Assembly (NCBI GenBank): GCA_938743325.2
Contig: OW568874.1
Coordinates: 124,001 to 188,000, forward strand
Direction: 5' to 3'
DNA: 64,000 nt
DNA from: Pycnococcus provasolii
Taxonomy: Eukaryota; Chlorophyta; Pseudoscourfieldiophyceae; Pseudoscourfieldiales; Pycnococcaceae
A model generated the notes under the pieces. That model saw only the letters and a program-made list of their open reading frames with translations, did not search any database and was not told where the DNA came from. Below, piece after piece: positions 9,333-20,058 of this stretch (its first letter is position 1; each line of letters starts with the position of its first letter). The position numbers and the translations under genes were made by a program.

Positions 9333-12300
9333 GCTGCTGTTGTTGGTGCTGCTGCTCTCATACTCCGTCGTGATGGCTATGCTCGCGGGGCTTACTTCGC
9401 GCACGACGACGACGGCGGCGGTATTGGCGTCTGGCGCGCGACGCAACCTCATCATTCTAATGGAAAACGAACGAACCTTCGCTTGAGGATGATAGACAGC
9501 CTCGGACTGCGCTGCTTGGTCCCTTCGGAGAAGGCACGCCGTCTATGATCGATGCTGCTGCTGCCATGGGCACTCACTTGTTGTGAATGATGTCATCGTC
9601 TATGACGTGCATCACGAATGATCGTCATCGGACGATGTTCTGACACGTGAACGGACGACAACTCGCGCTGCGTATCTACGCGTGCGCACAGTCGCCTCCG
9701 TCTTGGCAGTATCGCAGCGTTCCTGCTTGTGGCTGTTGTTGAATATCGTTCGAACGTTGCGGACATCCAAAGCTGCACTTCGATGTGTGCGTGCAGACAG
9801 ACGACGATCGACGACAATGCAAACGAACTGAAGCTCAGCTCATCACAACAAGATACTACGTTGGTTCCAGGACTGGATCATCCGTTTTGTCTTCTTCGTT
9901 CGTGTACACAGGCAGGCGCCAACCGTCTTCTAACGTCGCTGAGCCAGCCAGCCGCATCGCCATCATCGCGACAGCGCGACATTACATGACAGCAGCAGCA
10001 GCAACAACAACAACACGCGATCACATGCGACGAGGAGCGGCGGTAGCACCAACAACATCCTCTTTATGTGCGGACGCGTATCATCAAGGCGGCGGATGGA
10101 GAGGTGGAACAACCACATACAAGAACAACGAGACTAACAACGACTCGCCCACACCTTCCCACACACGCCACACTACCTGAATGGCTGATACTCGTAAAAC
10201 CACACAGCATGCTGGAGGCGCGTTGTACTTGGGCTCCGCATCCTCGTCGACGTTCACGCTGTGCACGTTTCAGGGCAATCGGGCGGTGCTTGGGGAATCC
10301 TATGGGCACAATGTGTGGGTCTGGGGCAGTTCCACCTATGGATCCTCCTCCGCCTCCTTCTACGCATGCACGTTCCTCGACTTACTGAGTGATGCCAATC
10401 ATGGTGTGACGAAATATACGGGCGATGATTCTGATTCCTCCTTCACGTTCTACGACAACGCGCCGCCGCTTCCACCAGGTATGGTGCTTCCACCACCACC
10501 GCTGGCGTACTCGTACAGCACAGGCTCATGGTCTTCGTGCTCAGCGTCATGCGGAGGAGGCACGCAGACGCGATCAGTCACGTGTAAGCAGTCGGACGGC
10601 CAGAGCGTGTCGGACTCGTACTGCTCGGACTCGAAGCCGTCGATATCTCAGTCGTGCAACACGCAGGAATGCCTCACGTACTCGTACAGCACAGGCTCGT
10701 GGTCGTCGTGCTCTGCAACTTGCGGAGGAGGCACGGAGACGCGATCAGTCACGTGTAAGCAGTCGGACGGCCAGAGCGTGTCGGACTCGTACTGCTCGGG
10801 CTCGAAGCCGTCGATATCTCAGTCGTGCAACACGCAGGAATGCCTCACGTACTCGTACGTCACAGGCCTGTGGTCGTCGTGCTCTGCAACTTGCGGAGGA
10901 GGCACGGAGACGCGATCAGTCACGTGTAAGCAATCCGACGGCCAAAGCGTGTCGGACTCGTACTGCTCGGGCTCGAAGCCGTCGATATCTCAGTCGTGCA
11001 ACACGCAGGAATGCCTCACGTACTCGTACGTCACAGGCTCGTGGTCGTCGTGCTCTGCAACTTGCGGAGGAGGCACGGAGACGCGATCAGTCACGTGTAA
11101 GCAATCCGACGGCCAAAGCGTGTCGGACTCGTACTGCTCGGGCTCGAAGCCGTCGATATCTCAGTCGTGCAACACGCAGGAATGCCTCACGTACTCGTAC
11201 GTCACAGGCTCGTGGTCGTCGTGCTCTGCAACTTGCGGAGGAGGCACGGAGACGCGATCAGTCACGTGTAAGCAGTCGGACGGCCAAAGCGTGTCGGACT
11301 CGTACTGCTCGGACTCGAAGCCGTCGATATCTCAGGCATGCAACACGCAGGCATGTCTCACGTACTCGTACACCATCGGCTCATGGTCTTCGTGCTCCGC
11401 ATCCTGTGGATTAGGCACGCAGACGCGATCGGTGACATGCCAGCGCTCGTCAAACAGCCAGGTCGTATCGGACTCGTTCTGCTCGGACTCGAAGCCGTCG
11501 CCATCTAAGGCGTGCAACGAGAACGTTTGCCCCCCCCCTCCACCATCACCACCACCATCTCCGCCATTGTCATCCTCAGGCGCAGATTCGGCGGCAACTG
11601 TCGGGGGCGTTGTGGTTGGCGTTCTCGTAGCACTCATGGGTATTGGGTACTATCTATATCGGAATTATCGTATCCATGGCAATGTGCCATGTGGTGGTAA
11701 AAACAATGGTGGTGCTGATGTGGAGAGTGGCAATGTGCCAGAAAGTCCCGTGGAACAGTTCAACAACGCAAAGTCGCAATTCCAGAAGCAGTACGACAAC
11801 TTTGGCAAGATCAGCGATGTCACGAGCTTCGGGACAAGCGTCGGCGGTGCTATCGGCACAGCCGGCGAGGCAGGAGGAGGGGGTGGTGGCGACGATCCCT
11901 CCCTGGCGGTTGAGGCTGGCCGAATGGTCGCCGAAGCAGGCCGATCACTTCCATTCTTGGCACCTTTGTTTCAGATTGCCAATGCCATCTATACGCAAGC
12001 GGAGCATGCACGCATCTGCAAGGAGAACTGCCGCATTCTTTCTGACCTCGTTCGTGCAATTGATTCGGCAATCCGAGACGCAGCGGTCACAAATCCTGAA
12101 GTCATCAGGCGGCACGAAGGGCGCATCAACGATCTCTGTGGCGTCTTGACGCGTGTACTAGAGTATGTCGAATCCTACAACAAGAAGGGATGGTTAATGA
12201 AATTCGTGAGTGCGATTGCGTATACGAACGATTTCAAGCTTCATGATAGCGAGCTGCGTAATCACATCAGCGCGGTAGGACTTGCCATTCATCTCGCGCC

Positions 12301-13504
12301 CACGGCGCATAAGTACACCGATGAGACGGCGGCTTTGCGTACATATATTGAGCAGAACGGCGGTGCGAATAGCGCACTCGCAAACGAAACGTGCCGAGCT
12401 GAGATTACGAAAATGCTTGGCGTCGAGTCGCAGGTGCTGAGTGCAGAAATCGCAGGACTTGCTGAGCTCGTGCAATCTGGTACTCGCCAGAATGAGCAAA
12501 ATGCCCGTCGCATCTCTGACAAGCTGAATCAGCTCGACGCCAAATTTGATTCCAAGATGGAAGAGATGGTGGATGCATTAATCAAAGCTCAGGCTCAGCA
12601 AGGGAATGAGCGCGCACCGTCTGCTGATAAAAAAGGATCGTCGCTTGAAGCAATGAAGGAAGCTCTTCCAGCGTTTGTCATTCGCTCGAACGATGTGAAA
12701 AAGAAGGCAATCGTCGGAGAGGGAGGCTTTGGCGTCGTTCACGAGGCGATGATGAAGGGCACACAGGTCGCAGTGAAGGAGTTGCATGCTCACCGCCTGA
12801 ATCGGCCGTCCATCAAAGATTTCATCAGGGAGGCTAATATTCTTTCACAGCTCAAGCACCCGAATGTGATGGCGTTCTACGGCGTGATTCTCGAGCCTCC
12901 TATGTATGCGATGGTAATTCAGTACCTAGGCAATGGTTGCGTGCACGATTCGCTCGTCGACGAGGATCAAGAGCTTGCGTGGAGTTTGCGTATGCGCTGG
13001 GCACTTGGTCTCGTCGCGGGTGTGAACTACCTACACAACTGCGATCCTGTGGTTATTCACGGAGATATCAAGAGCATGAACCTTTTGCTTGATGCCAATA
13101 AAAATGCCGTGCTGTGTGACTTTGGCATGGCGAAAATCAAAACGGCCTCTTCGGCATCCACAGCAACTGGTGGCGGTAAAGGCATCACTGTGAAGTGGAC
13201 GCCACCAGAGATCTTTGACGGGACCAAGAAGTCCAAGGCGTCCGATATGTACTCGGTGGCAGTGACGTTGTGGGAAATTGCATACCGAGATCTCCCGCTT
13301 CCCGACATGCCTGACCCAGCTTATGTGATGTTTATCAAGGGAGGTAAACGTCCACCTCTCCCGACGCGCAAGGAGACTGGATGCCCGATACGTTATGGCA
13401 AGGTGGTTGATTCGTGCTGGGCACAAGCGCCGGAATCGCGTATGAGCGCGGCGAAGGCTCTCGAGGAGCTCGAGGAGATGTTTGATCGAGTTGACAACTA
13501 CTGA
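8203..13504 (+). CDS. Receptor kinase copy B: beta-helix/TSP1 ectodomain, TM, MLKL-like helical bundle, TKL kinase
   Basis: Exons 8203-8790, 9167-9241 and 10208-13504 (about 1319 residues, phase 0, GTACGT donors). Order: signal peptide (about 1-32), Pmp-like beta-helix with GGAV and FxxN motifs (to about 310), six TSP1 repeats with WSSCSATCGGGTETRSV cores (about 322-662), Pro-rich linker, membrane helix (about 680-705), Gly-rich linker, helical domain (about 788-940), coiled coil (about 957-1019), kinase (1046-1319). The helical domain has CKENCRILSDLVRAI (Cys825, Cys829) and a later FVSAIAYTNDFKLHDSELR segment, the layout of the MLKL N-terminal four-helix bundle. The kinase looks active: GEGGFG loop, Lys1078, HGD (Asp1174), DFG (Asp1192), and TPPE for APE. 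It resembles tyrosine-kinase-like (TKL) kinases. I infer a surface receptor that could drive membrane permeabilisation or cell death. The kinase call is firm, the MLKL-like call fairly good, the function untested. Confidence 0.85.
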
Positions 13505-14514
13505 AGGAATTGGGATTAGGAATATATATGAAATGATGAATCAATTAATCAAAATCACCCATTTATATTTGAACATGATGGCGGCACCCACTGCACACCA
13601 CAAGGGCGGGAGGGAGGGGAAAGCTTTGAGCAGCCAACGAAGTGCAAGCTGCGTGATCACGCTCAGAAATCCATCCTATCATAGCTAGCTGGAGGTGGTC
13701 ACGGACGGCTGTCTCTGGGTCCACAAGAAAACAACACAAGAAACACCAACACTGGCCAACCTACACTGGCCGGACTACATTAACTAACTTACCACCTCGG
13801 ACTACCCAAAAGTTTATCCTAAAGTGTGTACAGTAAAGTTATCAGTTATGGTGGTAAAGTTAAAGCGGAGAGCAGACCATCTGGTGAGATCTGACCAGAT
13901 ACATAAAGGTTTACCAGGTCAGCACGCTCCTCAGAATCTCAGATGCTCAGAGAATAACATGTGCTCAGAGAGAAGAGAAGAACGAAGGCTTCCCCACTGA
14001 GGCTCTACCGTAGTAGCTCGGCTGGGGAAGCTCTTCTACGTGATCACTCAAGGAATCCGGAGTGAGCCGTGAAGGATGGAGGAAGGTGAGAGCAGCGAAG
14101 GTGAGAGCCGAGAAGGTGAGAGCCGAGAGCCGAGAAGGTGAGAGCAGAAGAGGTGAGAGCCGAGAGTAGAAAGAGAGCAGGAGAGCAGGATTCCCCTGCT
14201 CTCTCGACTCGAAACAGCCAAACAGGTGGTTGATCTGTCTGCCCAAGGGCCAAGAAGAACCTCTAGAGGCCTGTCTGGCTGTCTGGTGTCGAACACTCAC
14301 TCGTCCGGCAGCCCGGCCGGGGAGCACAGGTCCAGGTGGAGCAGGGAACTGAGCTCCGGGACCTGAGCAGGGGGACAGGTGCCAGGGGGGGGAGGGGCCA
14401 TCAAATCAATCCTCCTCCATTTCAATCCCCCCCTCCCCTGGCACCTGGCCGGGTCAGCATCATTCCGAACCTACCGGGTACCGTATTTGGTATTTGGTAT
14501 TTGGTAAGGTTAAA
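13505..14514 (+). repeat. Duplicated intergenic block, copy 2
   Basis: Counterpart of 5681-6716. About 110 bases at 13577-13685 replace the AT-rich ATCAAATATGGCCATCGTACG stretch of the other two copies. The purine-rich GTGAGAGCCGAGAAG minisatellite is shorter here (about 14085-14170). No gene is seen. Confidence 0.75.
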
Positions 14515-14663
14515 ATGGTGCCCATGCCCATGGTGATGGAACCTCATCCTTTGGTATGCGAGAACCTCTTGTGTGCGTCACGGAGCACTTGGAGGAGCAC
14601 TTGCACTGGTGCTCTTGGTGAGGGTGCTCTTGAGGGTGGTGCGGCCGCTTTTGCTCCACCACC
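14515..14663 (+). pseudogene. Truncated 5' fragment of the RING/LRR gene, unit B
   Basis: It reads MVPMPMVMEPHPLVCENLL as in unit A and stops matching at GCTCCACCACC, where the sequence switches to the 3' end of a receptor kinase. The loss of the rest of this RING gene and of most of the next receptor is best explained by one deletion spanning a unit boundary. Confidence 0.85.
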
Positions 14664-14843
14664 ATGGTGTTCATCAGAGGCGGCGAACGTCCACCTCTCC
14701 CGACGCGCAAGGAGACTGGATGCCCGATACGTTATGGCAAGGTGGTTGATGCGTGTTGGCATCAAGCGCCGGAATCGCGTATGAGCGCGGCGAAGGCTCT
14801 CGAGGAGCTCGAGGAGATGTTTGATCGAGTTGACAACTACTGA
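14664..14843 (+). pseudogene. C-terminal kinase fragment of a third receptor (unit C)
   Basis: An ATG with good context (CCACCATGG) opens a 59-codon frame, MVFIRGGERPPLPTRKE..., that follows the last 57 residues of the copy B kinase to the same VDNY end, with scattered substitutions (for example Ala for Ser and His for Ala in the CWAQAPESR region). It lacks ATP-binding and catalytic motifs. The ATG probably comes from the deletion junction or chance, so translation is uncertain. Confidence 0.85.
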
Positions 14844-16080
14844 AGGAATTGGGATTAGGAATATATATGAAATGATGAATCAATTAATCAAAATCACCCA
14901 TTTATATTTGAACATGACATTATCAAATATGGCCATCGTACGCACACAAATTAATTAAGGTAGTACTAGCTTATCATAAAGTTTACCGGCCGACTGTTTC
15001 AAAATCGCGTGCGTCGCATGTGTGTTTCTTGTCGAAGCGGCGTCCGGTACATTAGAGTTTTTTTTGTTCATGTGTTGCATCACGCTCCTAGCTAGCTAGA
15101 GGTGGTCACGGACGGCTGTCTCTGGGTCCCCAAGAAAACAACGCAAGAAACACCGGCCGGACTACATTAACTTACCACCTCGGACTACCCAAAAGTTTAT
15201 CCTAAAGTAACATAAAGTTATCAGTTATGGTGGTAAAGTTAAAGCGGAGAGCAGACCACCTGGTGAGATCTGACCAGATACATAAAGGTTTACCAGGTCA
15301 GCACGCTCCTCAGATGCTCAGAGAATAACATGTGCTCAGAGAGAAGAAGAGAAGAACGAAGGCTTCCCCACTGAGGCTCGGCTGGCTCTTGTACGTGATC
15401 AAGTGGTATCAAGGAATCCGGAGTGAGCCGTGAAGGATGGAGGAAGGTGAGAGCCGAGAAGGTGAGAGCAGAGAAGGTGAGAGCAGAGAAGGTGAGAGCA
15501 GAAAGCAGCCGAGATCGGCCTGGGAAGAGCCGAGAGCAGAGAGCCGAGAGCAGAGAGCAGAAGAGGTGAGAGCAGAGAGCCGAGAGCAGAGAAGGTGAGA
15601 GCCAAGAAGGTGAGAGCAGAGAGCCGAGAGGCGAGAGCAGAAGAGGTGAGAGCCGAGAAGGTGAGAGCCGAGAAGGTGAGAGCAAAGAGCAGAGAGCCGA
15701 GAGCCGAGAGCCGTGAGCCGAGAAGGTGAGAGCAGAGAGGAGTGAGGAGAGCAGCCTCGAAGGAAAGGGAAAAAAAAACGTCAAAAAGCACGTAGAAAAA
15801 GCCCGTAGGATGGTAGAAAGCCAGAGCAGGTTGCCAGGTGGAGGGGGGAGGGGGGCAGGTAAAGGTAGGAAGTAGAGGTGGTCAGGTGGTGGTTCCCCCT
15901 TCCCAATAACCAATCCATCCACCGGTAAACTTTAAGATGCCTTGGAATAAAATAAATACGACCTTGGAACTTGGAAATCGGAAATTGGCACTCCCTCCCA
16001 CCCCCCACGGCAAGGCCAGGCGGACTTGAATTTGAGAACCCCCTTCCCCCCCGGGGCCATCAATCACTTCTCATCCCACC
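14844..16080 (+). repeat. Duplicated intergenic block, copy 3, with expanded purine minisatellite; 5' region of the RING gene
   Basis: This copy precedes the intact RING gene, so it probably contains that gene's promoter and leader. The GTGAGAGC(C/A)GAGAAG minisatellite is expanded to about 300 bases (15444-15745), against about 110 and 85 in the other two copies. Its pure GA-rich top strand could form triplex or slipped structures. A G-rich run (about 15839-15856) follows. The 210-codon frame on the minus strand is only a translation of the minisatellite. Confidence 0.7.
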
Positions 16081-16423
16081 ATGCCGGTGCCCATGCCCAT
16101 GGAACCTCATCCTTTGGTATGCGAGAACCTCTTGTGTGCGTCACGCACTTGTATTTGGAGCACTTGCACTGGTGGTGCTCTTGAGGGTGGTGGTGCTCTT
16201 GGTGGTGGTGCTCTTGGTGGTGCTCTTGGTGGTGCTCTTGGTGCTCTTGAGGGTGCTCTTGGTGGTGCTCTTGGTGGTGGTGCGGCCGCTTATGCTCCAC
16301 CACCATCATCAGAGGCAGCAGAGGCAGCAGAGAATGCAGCGGATGATGATGATGCTCGGCCCATGTCGGACCCCTCAACCTCAAGCCTCCCTGTTCCTCC
16401 TGTTCCTGTGCCGTCATCTACAC

Positions 16424-16463
<40 letters not shown>

Positions 16464-18372
16464 GTCAATGTTGCATGCACTTAAGAAGTGCCCGCAGTGC
16501 AACCTCACGCTCTGCGACGCCTGCGCGCCCACGAACGCAAACGGACGAAAGCAAACGTGCAAGGCGTGCGGGGCGCAAGACGTCGACGCCATCAGAGACG
16601 TACAACGCGAACAGATTGCGGAAGCAGACGCGACTGCGTGCGAATGCCATATATGCTCGGAAGTCTACGCATTCCCCGTCATTCTCGCGTGCGGACACTC
16701 CTTCTGCAGACGATGCGTCGTCAAGCACGCAAACGCCAAGGTCGACATCGCACTGCCTGACCCCGTGGAAGAGAACAACAACACAAACACGGGGGACGCC
16801 GCGAGGCCTGAACGGCACAGAACAACGCGGACGGCACGAGACCCGAGGCAGTGCCCAAACTGCCACAGGGGGCCAGTCTTCCACGAAGGGTGCAACAACC
16901 TGGCCACGCACCACGACGAGCGGACCCTCAACGGCGGACGCATCAACAACAGCTGCAGCAGCTGCGGCCACTTCACGCGAGAAAGCTGGCCGCCGTGGAA
17001 CGGACAAGCAGTCTGCCCCATGGGCTGCGCGGCTTTCGTTGACGTGAAACGACTTCAGCCGAACATGCAACTGCGGCAACAGGTCATCAGCACACTTGGC
17101 AGCGAAGTGGTGAGTCGGCGCGAGCGTGAGGTGAACGAACAAGAAGCTGCGGAAGAGGAGGCTGTCCAAGGCCGTAGCGCCAATGAGGATGCGCCGCCGT
17201 CCGCGCCAACGGCAGCGATGGCGCGTGAGTCAAAACGAAGGCGTCTTGAGCTTGCGCATCATGCGCACGAATATCGAAATCTCGATGTTGTGGCCAGGAG
17301 CAGACGGGAAGACAGGCAGGAGCAAATGGAGCGGCTTAGAATGCTGCTGATCGCTCGCAGAAGGCGCGCAGCTGAAACCATGCCGCGGTGGCTGCAAGAG
17401 GATGGTGGTGGCGACAACGTCAGGAGGCCACCGCCAGGTGCGCAACCACCGAACCATGCGGCGGTGGCTGATGCGGCGGCGCAACCGGCGGTGCATGCGG
17501 ACATGCCGCCGCGAAGAGACTTGCGCACGATTCGGGGAGAAGCGGCAAGACTTGCGGACGTGGTCCGTGAGGAGCGGATGGGGTTGCGACTTGGACTTCC
17601 CATTCCAGAACTACCTAATGATGTACCCAGAGGACTACGGCAACTCATACATGAGCGCGATTTTCCTATCGGGCCTATACCTGATCTGCCTGGCGGCGCT
17701 GACCTACTTTTTCCTCATGATGATTTCGCGTTTGAGTTCGCACCACCACCGGTAGCGGCACCACCACAACCACCACCAGCAGCTCTCCCTCGACTTCGAG
17801 ACCTATTCAACGTCAACGACGTGACCGCTGTACCTGCCACGACTACACGACCGCGAACTAACGTGGAGCCTCGTACCATGGAAGAGCCTGAAGCAACAGC
17901 ACCACCATCTCGCCGCAACCTTTTCAACGTTCGGCGTCCAGGGTCAACATTACACGACCGACCCCCCTGGATGGAGATTGACGATTGGCGTGGTTCTCTC
18001 CAGGAGCCACAGCCTGCTGGCGAAATCGAATTGAGGGATTTTCCGGGTGAGATCAGGGACGAACATATTCGCTCGGCGCTTACCTTGGGATTGCTTCGAT
18101 CCGTCACGTTTCTTGGCCTCAGAGGCAAGGCAACGCTCACCGATGACGTCCTTCGCATGCTCGTCACAGAACGCGCGCGGTGCTCTCGCCTCGTATACCT
18201 CAACATTTCCCACACGAACTTGTCGGAGGCTGCCATCGAAGAGTTCAATCGGCAGCGACCAAACGTTGAGATCTTCTCTGATACGTGGCGACCCAGCATT
18301 GCCGCTATCAGTCCGCTCCAGGCCTTGAGACGAGAGGTGGCGGAGTACGGCAGAGTCGTTGAGCATTCGTGA
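16081..18372 (+). CDS. RING-finger E3 ligase-like protein with C-terminal LRR-like segment (763 residues)
   Basis: The start lies in a CCACCATG context, and all three array copies align over this start. After a low-complexity Gly/Ala/Leu-rich N-terminus there is a first Cys cluster (CPQCNLTLCDAC...CKAC, from about residue 138), then a RING finger beginning CHICSEVY (about 189) with CGHSFCRRC and a distal CPNC. More Cys/His pairs follow up to CPMGC (about 313). The middle is charged and Pro-rich. The end (about 650-740) contains LRR-like strings (LRSVTFLGLRGKATLTDDVL, LVYLNISHTNLSEAAIEEF). The RING predicts ubiquitin ligase activity; the LRR may bind substrate. Co-duplication with the receptor in the same orientation suggests a functional link, which is inference. 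Confidence 0.75.
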
Positions 18373-18834
18373 GAGAGAGAGAGCGAGAGCGAGAGCGTAT
18401 ATGATTATGTGGTTTATACCACATAGGCCTTGTGCAAAATGGGGGAAATGGTGGTTGTTATGGTAAATTAAATTTTATGGTTACGGCAGGCTTCCAACCA
18501 CAACTTTGTAAACGAAAATGAAAATTGTTCTGCCATCAATGTTCTCTAAAGTAAACTAAAAAATGTTCGGGTTAGGGCACGGTTGGTTATGCACGATTGG
18601 TGGCGATGGCGACGACAATAACTGACAACAAGCGCAAGCGGATCTCTCACGCCGGACGCCAGCGAAAAGCGGCTCGATAGCAGCTTCGGAATACACCAGC
18701 GCAACGTACAAAAACGCGCTGCTGAATGGCGCCGCTTGATGGGCTGAATGGTGAACGTGAATGGTGTGAATGGACAACCTTTGGACGAAGTAAACCCAAT
18801 TCCATTACTCAATGAGCGATCTAAACATTCACGC
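18373..18834. other. 3' intergenic region between convergent genes, no gene seen
   Basis: The segment begins with a short GA-rich repeat (GAGAGAGAGCGAGAGCG) right after the RING stop and then holds AT-rich sequence that probably carries the 3' ends of the RING gene (+) and the peroxidase gene (-). No motif-bearing frame is present. Confidence 0.6.
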
Positions 18835-20058
18835 TCACATTCGCGCTCCACGAAGAATCTGCACAATCTCTGTCTTCCCATACTCGCTCGCCAAGTCTGC
18901 AGGCGTTTTACCTTGCTTGTTACGCGCGCGCATCGCTGCGGCTGCACCGTTCGCCGCGAGCATGGCACGCACACATCCCGGATGGCCGAATTTGCATGCG
19001 TCGTGCAGTGCCGTGTCGCCGTCGGAATCTTGCACATCCACGCGCACGCCGAGCTCGGGACCTACAAGAAGCTTGATGGCATGATCGTGGCCCCAGAACG
19101 CAGCTTTGTGCAGTGCCGATCGCCTGCTGTGAGGTTCCAATTCGTGCGGGTCGCACTTCGACGCCAGATCGCGTAGCTCTGGCACACTACTTCCATGCAT
19201 GCACGCCTCGCGGAAGATGGCGCTCGGTGCCGAGCGCGACGCATGCGCCTTCGCCTTGGCTGCGAACGGGCAGCACTGCGGCGGCGTTCCGAGCGCGAGA
19301 AGTTTTCCAAAGGCGTCCGCAAAGTCGCGGAAGAATGCCGCCTCGTCACGCGCGTACAGCTCCACCCACGGCCTGAAAGCCGGGTCAGTTTTGAGCGCAA
19401 TGTCCGTGGGCAGCATCATGAGTTCACCGCTTTCTGCGTCGGTGAACTGCCTGTTTCCGTCCCATTTGCGTTCCTCCCACGTGAGCGTGATTAGGTTCTT
19501 GAAGTACGAGTTGTCGAACACGAGCGGCGCGTGCGTCCACTTTCCGTCAAATCCGCTTCTGCTGAAGTGGCAGCGTCCCAGCGTGTGTCCTCCCGAGAGC
19601 GCGACGATTTCGCGGTCGTCGAATCCCATGCGGTAGAAGACGTCGCGCAGGTGGTCCGAGCCTTGCGAGGCGTCAGGAAGGCGTCCGTGTGCGGGGCACC
19701 TCCGCCCGTTCGTGTCATCTTTGCGTCCAAACTGGAACGGAATACGCGGCCCGCCCGCGAACTCGACAGCCAGAGCCCCTGCGAGCGTGTAAATGTCCGC
19801 GAGTGAGACGTCCGGATACTTCTGGTGAACGTTTTGGAGTAGGTCACGTGGGATGGAGAGTCCCGCGTTCGCGGGATCAGCGGCTTCCGGTTCGAATCGC
19901 ATCGTCGCGCCATCGCTGCCTCCCGTCATGGATGAACGCTCGAACGTGCCTGACGCGTGCCATGCGAGTCGCGTCGCGATGGGGAACGCGATCACCTTGC
20001 GGTTGAAGAGCGACGCGCGTACGTCCGCGCGTATGCACTCCACTTTCTGAGGATCCAT
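18835..20058 (-). CDS. APX: Class I haem peroxidase (ascorbate peroxidase type) with C-terminal ankyrin repeats (407 residues)
   Basis: The peroxidase reduces hydrogen peroxide, with ascorbate as the likely donor. Seen: distal site RLAWHASGTF with Arg30, Trp33 and His34; proximal site LSGGHTLGRCH with His158; and the DGKWTHAPLVFDNSYF signature, whose Trp is typical of class I enzymes. The domain ends near residue 285. The tail (about 300-407) has three ankyrin-like repeats, including SALHKAAFWGHDHAIKLL and TALHDACKFGHPGCVRAML. Fusion of this peroxidase with ankyrin repeats is unusual. No clear signal or transit peptide is visible, so a cytosolic site is my best guess. Cytochrome c peroxidase activity cannot be excluded. 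It is divergent from the EF-Ts gene. Confidence 0.88.
   Translation of the reverse strand: MDPQKVECIRADVRASLFNRKVIAFPIATRLAWHASGTFERSSMTGGSDGATMRFEPEAADPANAGLSIPRDLLQNVHQKYPDVSLADIYTLAGALAVEFAGGPRIPFQFGRKDDTNGRRCPAHGRLPDASQGSDHLRDVFYRMGFDDREIVALSGGHTLGRCHFSRSGFDGKWTHAPLVFDNSYFKNLITLTWEERKWDGNRQFTDAESGELMMLPTDIALKTDPAFRPWVELYARDEAAFFRDFADAFGKLLALGTPPQCCPFAAKAKAHASRSAPSAIFREACMHGSSVPELRDLASKCDPHELEPHSRRSALHKAAFWGHDHAIKLLVGPELGVRVDVQDSDGDTALHDACKFGHPGCVRAMLAANGAAAAMRARNKQGKTPADLASEYGKTEIVQILRGARM

Noticed and set aside
10425-11414. 329-codon plus-strand frame rich in Arg/Thr inside receptor B
   Set aside because: It is an out-of-frame reading of the TSP1 repeats; Cys spacing and kinase continuity support the other frame.
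15290-15922. Minus-strand 210-codon frame rich in Ser/Leu
   Set aside because: It is the translation of the GA-rich minisatellite, and the same peptide pattern appears in all three copies only over that repeat.
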